Position numbers and translations under genes: made by a program. A stretch of DNA of 64,000 nt from assembly GCA_900753315.1 (NCBI GenBank), contig CAADYP010000006.1, positions 1 to 64,000 of the forward strand, given 5' to 3'. Every line of letters starts with the position of its first letter. Position 1 is the first letter of the stretch. Shown one piece after another: positions 1-7,569 of the stretch. Origin of the DNA: Clostridia bacterium (GTDB lineage: Bacteria; Bacillota; Clostridia; Christensenellales; UBA1242). The notes under the pieces are model-generated. The model searched no databases. It was given only the letters and a program-made list of their open reading frames with translations, and was not told the DNA's origin.

Positions 1-375
1 GGTTATTACACAGAAAAGCAAGTTGAAGATGCAAAAAACACAAACGAAATCGGAAAGTTTTTGGCAAAAACATTTGAGACATATTGGGAGCCTGAATATA
101 AAGAAAAAATCATTGCAACAAACGATGTCTGTGCAATTTATTATTTGTCTCACCCAAGATATTACAAAACAAGAAGAGCAGACATTGAAGTGGACACAGA
201 AAAATCAATCGGAAAGACTACTGCCCACTACAATAGACACGGACAATTCACGATTGTTGAAAAAATCAACAGAAAGAAATTCCGCAAACTTTTGGATAAA
301 AAGTTGAAAGAAATGAACAGTATCAAAATCACAAACAAAACCTTCCTTAAAAATTTGAAAATAAAAGCAAATTAA
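1..375 (+). CDS. nucleoside hydrolase, C-terminal part (5' end outside window)
   Basis: The frame is open from base 1 to a TAA, giving the last 124 residues of a longer protein. The stretch with NDVCAIYYLSHP followed by a VDT...GKTT segment matches the C-terminal pattern of inosine/uridine-preferring nucleoside hydrolases, where a histidine/asparagine-Asp pair and a hydrophobic 'AVAYL..P' run close the active site, and a 'T.G.T' strand follows. These enzymes release the base from ribonucleosides in salvage. The in-frame TTG at 61 is not a true start: the frame and the similarity continue upstream. The catalytic N-terminal DTD motif is outside the window, so the substrate cannot be judged. The identification is moderate. 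Confidence 0.6.
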   Translation, partial: GYYTEKQVEDAKNTNEIGKFLAKTFETYWEPEYKEKIIATNDVCAIYYLSHPRYYKTRRADIEVDTEKSIGKTTAHYNRHGQFTIVEKINRKKFRKLLDKKLKEMNSIKITNKTFLKNLKIKAN

Positions 376-383
376 AAAAATAA

Positions 384-418
384 AACAAGGGTAGATTTCA
401 ACCCTTGTTATTTTTTTT
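384..418. terminator. bidirectional rho-independent terminator
   Basis: A 9-bp stem AACAAGGGT/ACCCTTGTT (384-392 with 401-409) with an 8-base loop is followed by eight T on the plus strand and preceded by an A-run that gives T on the minus strand. It sits between two convergent genes and can stop both. Confidence 0.85.
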
Positions 419-674
419 ATTCTTCACAAATTTTCAAAATGGTTTTCACTCTTTTGACAGGGATTGGAGAGACTTGTTCGGAAATATGTTTGTCTATTCT
501 TATAACAAATGCCTTAACCTCCCCATTTCCATAAGGAACAACCACCATATCACCAGGTTTTAGAGTTTTGATTGTTGAGATATACCAATAAATTTCGCCA
601 GTTTCAAGTTTGACCTTGGCAAAATCAAAATACTTTTTCTCTCTAATCACTCCTCCCGCCAACGAATGAATCAT
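417..674 (-). CDS. small hypothetical protein with PriA-N-terminal-like beta barrel
   Basis: An 85-residue protein that I do not recognise with certainty. The run 'TLKPGDMVVVPYGNGEVKAFV' resembles the short beta-barrel that opens PriA helicase and similar proteins (a 'GD.V.VP.G.....G.V' pattern), preceded by strands with alternating charge. There is no membrane segment or signal peptide. A GGAAG Shine-Dalgarno (SD) lies about eight bases before the ATG. It converges on the nucleoside hydrolase gene and shares its terminator. It could bind nucleic acid if the barrel likeness is real; this is inference. Confidence 0.6.
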   Translation of the reverse strand: MIHSLAGGVIREKKYFDFAKVKLETGEIYWYISTIKTLKPGDMVVVPYGNGEVKAFVIRIDKHISEQVSPIPVKRVKTILKICEE

Positions 675-821
675 CTCTTCACTTCCTTACAAAAATCCTT
701 CATATATAAACTTCAAAATTTATTTGCTATTATTACGGTTTTGTTTTTTCAAAAACAAAGTCACAACAAATTGCAAAACATTTTATTGAAACACACACCA
801 AAATAAAAGTGTTTATTTTTA

Positions 822-1349
822 TTATGATTTTTTGCTATTATCATCAACCAGACTTTTAAACTTTTTTCTGTCAAAAATGGCTCGCTCTTTATATACAAGA
901 ATAGGAACAAGTTCTTTATTTTGCAATTCTGTATAAACCTTTTCACTTACTGGCTCTTGGCTTTCACACAAATCTCCATTGTCATCAGTATATTCAAATT
1001 TTAGGTTGTAAATAATATAATGTGATACACATCCATTGTGAGTTTCTGTCACTTCTGTCGCAGTCAAATCAAGTATTCTGCCATCTTCAGAATGTCCTTT
1101 TTTAGAAACCTCCAAAGATTTATTGCCATCAATAATCATTTTTACACCGTTGATTGTAAAATATATACTAGCAACAATTATTATTGAAGCAATTACACAC
1201 ATGAAAACACCACCGCCAATATTGTCGGGACTCCAAGACTTAATTGCCGATGTCAAGACAATAATAGCAACAATCATTGCTATTGCCGAAATAACAATTC
1301 TAATAATTCCACCATTTATCGTTCCGCGATTAAATTTCTTCCTTTCCAT
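822..1349 (-). CDS. two-TM membrane protein, DUF3592-like family, paralog of two genes near 50 kb
   Basis: The 175-residue protein has two hydrophobic helices (about residues 17-36 and 48-70), then a soluble domain with the pattern 'Y-I-IYNLKFEY-DDNG' and, near the end, 'VPILVY..RAIFD'. The same order occurs in the proteins at 49463 and 50059, which end 'IPILRINSTAVFD' and 'IPVLRLENNAVFD'. This resembles small DUF3592-type membrane proteins, in which a beta-rich domain follows a TM pair. No enzyme residues are visible. A GGGG SD precedes the ATG. The function is unknown. Confidence 0.7.
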   Translation of the reverse strand: MERKKFNRGTINGGIIRIVISAIAMIVAIIVLTSAIKSWSPDNIGGGVFMCVIASIIIVASIYFTINGVKMIIDGNKSLEVSKKGHSEDGRILDLTATEVTETHNGCVSHYIIYNLKFEYTDDNGDLCESQEPVSEKVYTELQNKELVPILVYKERAIFDRKKFKSLVDDNSKKS

Positions 1350-1424
1350 ATTTACCCCAGTTTGTATATTCTATAATATTTTGAGTTTTCACAATGCACA
1401 AAGTTGATTGAAAGTTTTTTAATT

Positions 1425-1500
1425 TGGAGCTAATGGCGGGAATCGAACCCGCGACCTGTTGATTACGAATCAACTGCTCTACCGACTGAGCCACATTAGC
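1425..1500 (-). tRNA. tRNA-Thr(CGU)
   Basis: The minus strand folds as a full cloverleaf: acceptor GCTAATG/CATTAGC, anticodon stem GTTGA/TCAAC around loop TTCGTAA (anticodon CGT) and T-arm with GGTTCGATTCC. The discriminator T and the CCA are both encoded (1425-1428). Confidence 0.97.
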
Positions 1501-1527
1501 ACAAGAGTGCATTTGCACCCTTAAAAA

Positions 1528-2565
1528 TTAGTTTCTAAGTTCTGTCAATCTAAATGAAGCCTTTTTGTTCTCTTCATCTTTACCTATGCAAGTAACTTCA
1601 ACTTTTTGACCAACTTTAACAAGTTCATATATCTTTCTTTGCTTGTTTTCTGTGCAGTTTGCAATGTGCAAAAGACCAGTAGCTCCATTTGGAACTTCAA
1701 CAATTGCTCCAAATTGCAAAAGTTTGATTACTTCTGCTTGATAAACCTCTCCAACAACCAATTCTTTGATTTTTGTTGTTTTAGGGTCTTCCAAAAGTGC
1801 TTTCAAAGAAAGTTCTACCTTTTTGTTTTCTCTATCAACTTTTATGACCTTAAATTGCTTAACATCTCCAACATTCAAAGCATCTTCAACTTTTTCAAGT
1901 TTTTCATAAGACATTTGTGAGATGTGCAAGAAGCAATCAAATCCATCAACGCTTACAAATGCACCATAAGGCATAATTCTTTCAACCTTTCCAGTAACAA
2001 TTTTGTTGATAAAAATACTGTTCCAGAAATTGTTTTCAATAGCGACACGCACTTGTTCTTGCAAGAGCTTAACACTTCCAATAATTGTTTTCTCGTCTTT
2101 GTTGATTTCAGTTACAACCGCTTCCATTTGTTTTCCAACGAGTTTGTGGAAGTCTTTAACATAATGTTCTGACACTTGGTCAAAAGGAATAACAATCTTA
2201 TAGTCCCCCATTTTTGAAAGAAGTCCATTGCCTACTCCTGTTGCCACAAAAGAAAATTTGCTTCCAAGTCTAAGGCTCAATGCGTTTTGGTTTGCCAATT
2301 TCAAAGCATCTGCCAAACTCTTTGATGCCTCAATCAATCCTTCTTCGTTTTTTTGATTTGTGATAACCACCGCAAATCTGTCTCCAATTTTCACACCAGC
2401 ATAATCTTCAAAATCAGTTGCAGGGATAAATGCATCATTTTTACCACCAATGTTGAAGATAACTCCGTCTTCTCTTTTAAGCACAACCACACCTTCGAAT
2501 GATTGTCCTTTTTTGTATGATGTAAATGTTTTGTCAATAATATCCAAATTAAAATTCTCGCTCAT
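1528..2565 (-). CDS. rpsA: 30S ribosomal protein S1 (four S1 domains)
   Basis: The 345-residue protein holds four S1 (OB-fold) RNA-binding domains, at about residues 17-85, 100-165, 187-255 and 270-340. The third and fourth carry the clear signature 'G-V-...-YGAFV-V-...-LHISQ/LHIA'; the second is divergent. Bacterial S1 brings mRNA to the 30S subunit; Firmicute versions with four domains are common and may be dispensable for mRNA with strong SD sites. In many Clostridia this gene is fused to ispH; here it stands alone. An AAGGAAAGG SD precedes ATG 2565. It follows plsC with a terminator between them, and is the last gene of the block starting near 7.5 kb. Confidence 0.9.
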   Translation of the reverse strand: MSENFNLDIIDKTFTSYKKGQSFEGVVVLKREDGVIFNIGGKNDAFIPATDFEDYAGVKIGDRFAVVITNQKNEEGLIEASKSLADALKLANQNALSLRLGSKFSFVATGVGNGLLSKMGDYKIVIPFDQVSEHYVKDFHKLVGKQMEAVVTEINKDEKTIIGSVKLLQEQVRVAIENNFWNSIFINKIVTGKVERIMPYGAFVSVDGFDCFLHISQMSYEKLEKVEDALNVGDVKQFKVIKVDRENKKVELSLKALLEDPKTTKIKELVVGEVYQAEVIKLLQFGAIVEVPNGATGLLHIANCTENKQRKIYELVKVGQKVEVTCIGKDEENKKASFRLTELRN

Positions 2566-2624
2566 AACCTTTCCTTTAAATAAAAATTTTTATGTATTAA
2601 GCATAACAAAAACTAAACTAAAAG

Positions 2625-2662
2625 TCAATAAAATAAAAGACAAGATATCATTTCTTGCCTTT
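2625..2662 (-). terminator. terminator after plsC
   Basis: On the minus strand a 10-bp stem (2653-2662 with 2636-2645, one mismatch) with a short loop is followed by the T-rich run TATTTTATT. The stem overlaps the last codons of plsC and separates it from rpsA. Confidence 0.7.
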
Positions 2663-3271
2663 ATTTTTTTTGTTTTTCTTTTCCAAAACTTCTTCACGCA
2701 ATTCAAGCATTTTGTCTCTTACAATATCATTTGCTTTTGCCAAAGTCTCATCATCAAGTTTAACTCCATAAAATTGGTCAAGTTCAAAAGGTTTTCCAAT
2801 GTGATAAACGCTTTTCCTAAACAATTTTGGTTTTCTTTCAATCCAAATAGGCACAATTGGGGTTTGGGTCTTCAAAGCAATAAGTGTCATACCACTTTTA
2901 AGTTCTCCCAAAACTTGACTTTCGTCTTTAAGTCTTGTCCCTTCAGGGAACACAAAAAGTTTTTTGCCGTCTTTCAATGCTTTCATGCAAAGTTTAATTG
3001 CATTTATGTCACTGCCTTCTCTTTCAATAGGGATACCACCAAAGCTTTTCAAGATACCCCCGAAAAGTTTGTTTTTAAAAAGTTCTTTCTTCGCCAAAAT
3101 CTTGACCTTTTTTCCAGTATGAAGCACATAGAGTACAATGTCCCAGTTTGAATAATGATTACAAGCCAAAACAGCTTTACCTTTTGGAAGATTTTTTCTT
3201 CCCTTAATAAATGTTGGATGCATTATTGACAATGGCAACCACAAGAATATTCTTGCCAACCACAACAGCAT
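2648..3271 (-). CDS. plsC: 1-acyl-sn-glycerol-3-phosphate acyltransferase
   Basis: This enzyme adds the second acyl chain to lysophosphatidic acid, giving phosphatidic acid at the membrane. The catalytic HX4D box is present as NHYSNWD (near residue 40) and the glycerol-phosphate binding box as FPEGTR (near residue 107); the N-terminus is a hydrophobic anchor. I place the start at ATG 3271 because GGAGG lies five bases before it; an upstream in-frame GTG (3277) overlaps that SD and is unlikely. The product is 207 residues, usual for the family. It follows the flavoprotein gene by 46 bases and probably shares its transcript. Confidence 0.9.
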   Translation of the reverse strand: MLLWLARIFLWLPLSIMHPTFIKGRKNLPKGKAVLACNHYSNWDIVLYVLHTGKKVKILAKKELFKNKLFGGILKSFGGIPIEREGSDINAIKLCMKALKDGKKLFVFPEGTRLKDESQVLGELKSGMTLIALKTQTPIVPIWIERKPKLFRKSVYHIGKPFELDQFYGVKLDDETLAKANDIVRDKMLELREEVLEKKNKKNKGKK

Positions 3272-3317
3272 ACCCACCTCCGTATAAATAATATATTAGA
3301 AATCAAAGACTGAATTG

Positions 3318-4529
3318 TCAACCTTCAAAGTTTTTTGCAAGACTGAAAGCAGTCGCCCAAGCAATTTGCAAGTTAAACCCACCAGTAACTGCATCCAAAT
3401 CCAAAACTTCCCCAGTGAAATAAAGTCCTTTTACCAATTTGCTTTCAAATGTCTTTGGATTAACTTCTTTTGTGTCAACACCACCACTTGTCACAATCCC
3501 TGTATCTATATCATAAAGTCCACCATAAGTCAATTTGAAATTCTTAAGTCCATCAATCAATTTTTGTCTATCTGCCTTTGTAATGTCATGGATTTTTTTG
3601 TTTTCGTCAAGACCCACACATCCAGCAAAAATGTCTGCAACAGCCTTTGGCAACAATTCACACAAAACATTTTTCAAATCTTTGTTTTTGTTTTCATCAA
3701 AATCACGCAAAAGTCTTGTGTCAAGAGTTTTTTCGTCCAACGCTGGCTTGAAATCAATCGCCAAAGAGACCAAACCTGCTCTGTTTATCAAACTGGAAGC
3801 GGTCAAGACAATAGGTCCAGACACCCCTTTATCCGTAAACAACATTTCTCCAAAAAATTCCATTTTCTTTCCATCAGCATTCACTTTAAGTTTGACATTT
3901 TTAAGAGACACCCCTTGCAAATCTTTAATAAATTTATCTTTGCATTTGAGAGCACACAACGCAGGAACAAGTGGCACAATGTTATGCCCAAAACTTTTGG
4001 CAAATTTATATCCCGCTCCATCACTGCCAGTGCTTTTATAACTCACTCCACCAGTAGCAACAACAACACTATCAAATTCAAATTTCCCTTGCTTTGTTGA
4101 AAGCACAAATTTGTCATTTTCTTTTTTTATTGCGGTCACTTCATTATTTAAACAAAACTTCACGCCTTTGCAATGAACATTTTGCAAGACCTTTATAACA
4201 TCACTTGATTTGTCACTCAATGGAAAAACTCTATTTCCTCTTTCCACCTTTGTTTTAAGTCCCAAACTTTCAAAATAATCCACACAATCTTGACTTGAAA
4301 AAGCATAGATAGCAGACCTTAAAAATTTGTCACCTCTAACAACATTTTTGAGATATTCGTCCACAGAACAAAGATTTGTGATGTTACATCTTCCCTTTCC
4401 TGTGATATACAACTTTTTTCCAACTTTCTCATTTTTGTCAAACACAATGACATCATGCCCATTTTTTGTCAAAAAACCGGAAGTAAAAAGTCCAGAAGCA
4501 CCTGCTCCAACAACAGCTATCTTGCTCAT
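3318..4529 (-). CDS. NAD(P)/FAD-dependent oxidoreductase, BaiN/HI0933 (YhiN) family
   Basis: The 403-residue flavoprotein opens with the dinucleotide-binding motif GAGASGLFTSGF and the family mark 'GKKLYITGKGRCNITN'. A second FAD-contact motif, 'VVATGGVSY', lies near residue 155, and 'GLYFTGEVLDLDAVTGGFNLQ' at the C-terminus is diagnostic. Its biochemical role is poorly known; one gut homolog (BaiN) takes part in bile-acid dehydroxylation, but most members are conserved housekeeping genes next to rluB, as here. The start ATG overlaps the rluB stop by one base (TAATG), so the two are translationally coupled. Confidence 0.88.
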   Translation of the reverse strand: MSKIAVVGAGASGLFTSGFLTKNGHDVIVFDKNEKVGKKLYITGKGRCNITNLCSVDEYLKNVVRGDKFLRSAIYAFSSQDCVDYFESLGLKTKVERGNRVFPLSDKSSDVIKVLQNVHCKGVKFCLNNEVTAIKKENDKFVLSTKQGKFEFDSVVVATGGVSYKSTGSDGAGYKFAKSFGHNIVPLVPALCALKCKDKFIKDLQGVSLKNVKLKVNADGKKMEFFGEMLFTDKGVSGPIVLTASSLINRAGLVSLAIDFKPALDEKTLDTRLLRDFDENKNKDLKNVLCELLPKAVADIFAGCVGLDENKKIHDITKADRQKLIDGLKNFKLTYGGLYDIDTGIVTSGGVDTKEVNPKTFESKLVKGLYFTGEVLDLDAVTGGFNLQIAWATAFSLAKNFEG

Positions 4530-5239
4530 TATTTCAAATCCTTAAAATATGCAATTTCTTCGTCAGTCATAGGTTTTGTTTTTCCTCTGCAAAGTCCGCC
4601 AAGACGAACATTTCCAATTCTCACCCTTTTAAGCAGCTTTATACTTTTCCCAATGGCATCAAACATACGTCTAACTTGGTGGTTTTGTCCCTCGTCAATA
4701 ACTACAGAAACCTTGCTAAACTTTCCATCAAAACCAAGCAATTTAACCTTTGCAGTAGGCATTCTTTCTCCGTCAACAACAACACCTCTTCTCAAAACAG
4801 CCAAATCACTTTCTTTCATTTCACCTTCAACAGTTGCCACATATTCTTTTTCAAAATGGAATTTTGGATGTGTAACCATATTTGCAAAATCACCATCATT
4901 TGTCAAGAAAATCAAACCTTCAGTATCATAGTCAAGACGTCCAACATTAAACAATCTCACATCACTTTGCACCAAGTCAAAGATTGTCTTTCTTCCTCTT
5001 TCATCACTGCTTGTGCAAGCGTAACCTTTTGGTTTGTTTAATTTTAAATAAACGAAATTACTTGGCAAACTCATAACTTTGCCGTCAACCAAAACGACAT
5101 CTCTTTTTTCATCAACACTAATGCCCAAACTGTCAACAGTTTTGCCATTTACAGACACTCTTCCGTCCTTGATATAATCCTCACATTTACGTCTTGAAGC
5201 AAGTCCACAAGAACTCAAAAATTTGTTTAATCTCATCAT
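4529..5239 (-). CDS. rluB: ribosomal large-subunit pseudouridine synthase, RluB/RsuA family
   Basis: The 236-residue protein has an N-terminal S4 RNA-binding domain ('RLNKFLSSCGLASRRKCEDYI') and then the pseudouridine synthase core. The catalytic aspartate lies in GRLDYDTEGL (about residue 103); 'LNKPKGYACT' and 'EGQNHQVRRM' are the other family boxes. It isomerises a uridine in rRNA, in the RluB group probably 23S helix 89. A GAGGA SD sits seven bases before the first ATG. That SD lies in the 3' arm of a hairpin (next entry), so its translation or transcription may be modulated. It heads the rluB-BaiN-plsC run. Confidence 0.9.
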   Translation of the reverse strand: MMRLNKFLSSCGLASRRKCEDYIKDGRVSVNGKTVDSLGISVDEKRDVVLVDGKVMSLPSNFVYLKLNKPKGYACTSSDERGRKTIFDLVQSDVRLFNVGRLDYDTEGLIFLTNDGDFANMVTHPKFHFEKEYVATVEGEMKESDLAVLRRGVVVDGERMPTAKVKLLGFDGKFSKVSVVIDEGQNHQVRRMFDAIGKSIKLLKRVRIGNVRLGGLCRGKTKPMTDEEIAYFKDLK

Positions 5240-5277
5240 AAAAAATCCTCACTTTGCAAATCAACAAAAATGAGGAT
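5239..5277 (-). terminator. terminator-like hairpin between dacF and rluB, covering the rluB SD
   Basis: On the minus strand ATCCTCA (5277-5271) pairs with TGAGGAT (5251-5245) across a 19-base loop and is followed by six T that run into the rluB ATG. The 3' arm contains the rluB SD (GAGGA). It can act as an attenuator or as an SD-masking hairpin. Confidence 0.5.
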
Positions 5278-5317
5278 AAATTTTTCTTATGTGTATATTT
5301 CTAACCGCTATAAATCG

Positions 5318-6472
5318 TTACCAATTTTTGAAAAAATCCTGCATTCTTTGAAGAATTGACTTTGTTTTTACATCTTCTATTGTATAGATTTTTTCAGAGA
5401 AAAGCAAGTTTTTACCCAAAAATATTTCTATCTTTCCAATTTCGCTGTCTTTTGAAAGAGGTGCTTGCACGCATCTGGGATAATCATAAACAATTTTCAA
5501 ATTTTCAAGTTCATTTTTCGTCAATGGATAAACAAATTTTTCTTTAGTTCCGATTCTTGTCTCACCCTTTCGTCCATCAACCACTTCAATTGTTCTTTCA
5601 TAATCATAAAGTTGTGTCAAATCATAAAGTTTAAATTCATTTGCGCATAGTCTCAAAAGTTCTGCACTTTCTTCAAACATTGGTCTGCAATTCAAAACGA
5701 CACAAACAAGTCTCATTCCATCTTTTTCAACAGCCGAAACTAAACATCTGCCAGCATCATCAGTATATCCCGTTTTCACACCAATACACCCCTCCAAAGT
5801 TGAGAGAAGTTTGTTTTTGTTTTTCAAATAACGACATTCGTTATTACCATTGACAATCTTAATGTTTTTCGTCCCCACAATCTCTCTAAAAGTGTCATTT
5901 TCAAGAGCATATGACGCAATCACAGCCAAATCATAAGCAGTTGTATAATGCCCATCAGCGTCAAGACCATGTGTGTTTGCAAAGTGCGAATTTTTTGCAC
6001 CAATTTTCTTTGCAAGTTCATTCATTTTTGTAACAAACTCACTTGTAGAGCCAGCCACATGTTCAGCAATAGCAACCGAGCAATCATTTCCAGAAATAAG
6101 CATAAGCCCATAAAGCAAATCACGAGTTGAATAAACATCACCTTTTCGCAGATACAACGAAGTTCCGGGCACCCCAACAGCTTTTGGCGAAATCTCAAAT
6201 TTTTCATCTAAATTCTGACAATTTTCGATGGCAGTAATCGCTGTCATAATTTTTGTTGTGCTTGCCATAGGCATCTTTTTGTGTTCATTTAAAGCAAAAA
6301 GTTTTCGTTTTGTCGAAGTTTCAATAACAACCGCACCCTTTGCAGAAGAAAACATCTCTGCACTTGCAAAAATCTTTTGACAAGTCATAATACCAATAAA
6401 AACAAAAACTAGACTAAAAAAGATACACAAAACAGAAATTTCAATTTTTTTAAATTTGTTTTGAACCATCAT
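5318..6472 (-). CDS. dacF: D-alanyl-D-alanine carboxypeptidase, DacA/DacF type (PBP5-like)
   Basis: This serine peptidase trims the terminal D-Ala from peptidoglycan stem peptides outside the membrane. The three active-site motifs are present: SxxK as STTK, SGN as SGND, and KTG as VKTGYTDDAG, followed by the beta-rich PBP5 C-terminal domain. An N-terminal hydrophobic helix (about 14-38) with a positively charged start is a signal/anchor. AAAAGGAGAAAA before ATGATG sets the start at 6472; the longer frame from 6496 lacks an SD. The gene overlaps ytfJ by 23 bases, so they are co-transcribed; this position suggests a sporulation-related (DacF) role, which is inference. Confidence 0.88.
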   Translation of the reverse strand: MMVQNKFKKIEISVLCIFFSLVFVFIGIMTCQKIFASAEMFSSAKGAVVIETSTKRKLFALNEHKKMPMASTTKIMTAITAIENCQNLDEKFEISPKAVGVPGTSLYLRKGDVYSTRDLLYGLMLISGNDCSVAIAEHVAGSTSEFVTKMNELAKKIGAKNSHFANTHGLDADGHYTTAYDLAVIASYALENDTFREIVGTKNIKIVNGNNECRYLKNKNKLLSTLEGCIGVKTGYTDDAGRCLVSAVEKDGMRLVCVVLNCRPMFEESAELLRLCANEFKLYDLTQLYDYERTIEVVDGRKGETRIGTKEKFVYPLTKNELENLKIVYDYPRCVQAPLSKDSEIGKIEIFLGKNLLFSEKIYTIEDVKTKSILQRMQDFFKNW

Positions 6473-6863
6473 TTTTCTCCTTTTGACTTTTGTCAATTTT
6501 TTCCATAAGCGAGTTGACCATATTCAAAATTGTTTGATATAAAGATTTGTTTTCGACATTGACAAAATCAACATTTCCATTTTGATGCAAAATCAAAAAT
6601 CCAACTGGAGAAACACTCATTCCACCAGACGAGCCACCACTCATAGGAAAGTGATTTGCCACTCTTCTTGCAGATAAATCAGCATATTCTCCACCACCAA
6701 CGACAAATCCAACACTGACCTTTGAAATAGGAATTATCACTGTTCCGTCTGGCGAATAGATGCTGTCTCCAACAATCGTGCTTGAATCAACAATGGTTTT
6801 AATTTTGTCCATTGCACTTGCAATCAAATCAGAAATCGTTGTTGAATTTGAGAACTCTTTCAT
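6450..6863 (-). CDS. ytfJ: GerW/YtfJ family spore protein
   Basis: The 137-residue protein has the YtfJ hallmark: 'VGDSIYSPDGTVIIPISKVSVGFVVGG' split by glycine-rich loops, then 'GGSSGGMSVSPVGFLI'. In Bacillus subtilis ytfJ is transcribed in the forespore and the protein is found in spores; its activity is not established. The start is ATG 6863, with AAGGGG six bases upstream; an earlier in-frame ATG at 6890 would overlap this SD region. It is followed with overlap by dacF and preceded by ytfI, the usual order in spore formers. Confidence 0.88.
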   Translation of the reverse strand: MKEFSNSTTISDLIASAMDKIKTIVDSSTIVGDSIYSPDGTVIIPISKVSVGFVVGGGEYADLSARRVANHFPMSGGSSGGMSVSPVGFLILHQNGNVDFVNVENKSLYQTILNMVNSLMEKIDKSQKEKNDGSKQI

Positions 6864-6880
6864 AACTAACCCCTTGTTGC

Positions 6881-6920
6881 ATAACACCATGTTTATAGTG
6901 TGTTATGTTGCGTATTACAC
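6881..6920. promoter_or_regulatory. cluster of GTGTWAT half-sites upstream of ytfJ (possible operator)
   Basis: Three copies of one 7-mer occur in alternating orientation: ATAACAC (6881-6887), GTGTTAT (6900-6906) and ATTACAC (6914-6920). The first two can also form a hairpin with a 12-base loop. The arrangement, just 5' of the ytfJ SD and spanning the end of ytfI, could be an operator or an mRNA hairpin. No regulator is identifiable. Confidence 0.35.
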
Positions 6921-6946
6921 CATATATTGTGTATATGCTTTGTGTT

Positions 6947-7495
6947 TTATTTCTTTTTAGATATGATAACCGAATATATATAAGAATATACAGCATCAAA
7001 AAAAGAAAGCGAAATTTGCACCAAAACTGCCACCTCACATTGTTGGCAGTTGTAAGAAGCAGTATCATAAACACACAAAGATGCAGTTGGTTTTTTACTT
7101 TTCAAATACACAAAAAATTGTGTAATAACAAAGTTAAAAAGTCCACAAACCATTGCCGTTTGAAACGCATCACCCGTCCCTATATTGTAATAAACATATC
7201 CTTTTTTCAATCTTATTTTATCTTTCATTTGTTTTCCAAATTCTTCCATAACAGCAAACTTTTCACTTTCAAATTCAATCTTTTGTCTTTTAGTTTCCGC
7301 TTCATTTTCGAGCTCAATATAATTTCCATGAAAAGAAAAAAGGAAATAAAAAATTCTCTTTTTCAACACAAAAAGAGACACAACCCCCTTGTTGAAAATT
7401 GGATTATAAGACAATCTCATCTCTACAACAATAGGGAAAATCAAAATTATAATAACAAACATTGGTATCAAAAAATATAAAAAATTTAAGTTCAC
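6947..7495 (-). CDS. ytfI: DUF2953 membrane-associated protein (YtfI-like)
   Basis: A protein of about 182 residues with an N-terminal TM helix, a beta-rich middle and the diagnostic segment 'GTGDAFQTAMVCGLFN' near residue 110, which matches 'GTGDPA.TG...G' of DUF2953. DUF2953 genes lie directly before ytfJ in many spore formers, as here, but their function is unknown. The reading frame is open back to a TTG at 7537; that part coincides with a strong terminator hairpin, so I take the GTG at 7495 as a more likely start. No good SD is visible, so the start is uncertain. Confidence 0.75.
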   Translation of the reverse strand: MNLNFLYFLIPMFVIIILIFPIVVEMRLSYNPIFNKGVVSLFVLKKRIFYFLFSFHGNYIELENEAETKRQKIEFESEKFAVMEEFGKQMKDKIRLKKGYVYYNIGTGDAFQTAMVCGLFNFVITQFFVYLKSKKPTASLCVYDTASYNCQQCEVAVLVQISLSFFDAVYSYIYSVIISKKK

Positions 7496-7515
7496 ATTTT
7501 TATATTGCTCAATTT

Positions 7516-7550
7516 CAATAAAAAAATGCGACCACAAAAAGTCACATTTT
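7516..7550 (-). terminator. terminator after ugtP
   Basis: Minus-strand stem AAAATGTGAC/GTCGCATTTT (7550-7541 with 7532-7523, one mismatch) with an 8-base loop is followed by a T-run. It lies 20 bases after the glycosyltransferase stop codon. Confidence 0.8.
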
Positions 7551-7569
7551 CTAATCTAAATCAATTCAC

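Noticed and set aside
61..375. A complete gene starting with TTG at 61
   Set aside because: The frame continues upstream to the window edge and the family match includes that portion.
675..821. ncRNA gene in the gap before the DUF3592-like gene
   Set aside because: Some A/T hairpins but no stable stem with conserved features; nothing can be supported.
2450..3151. Plus-strand ORF across rpsA/plsC
   Set aside because: Shadow of the real minus-strand genes, with no family pattern.
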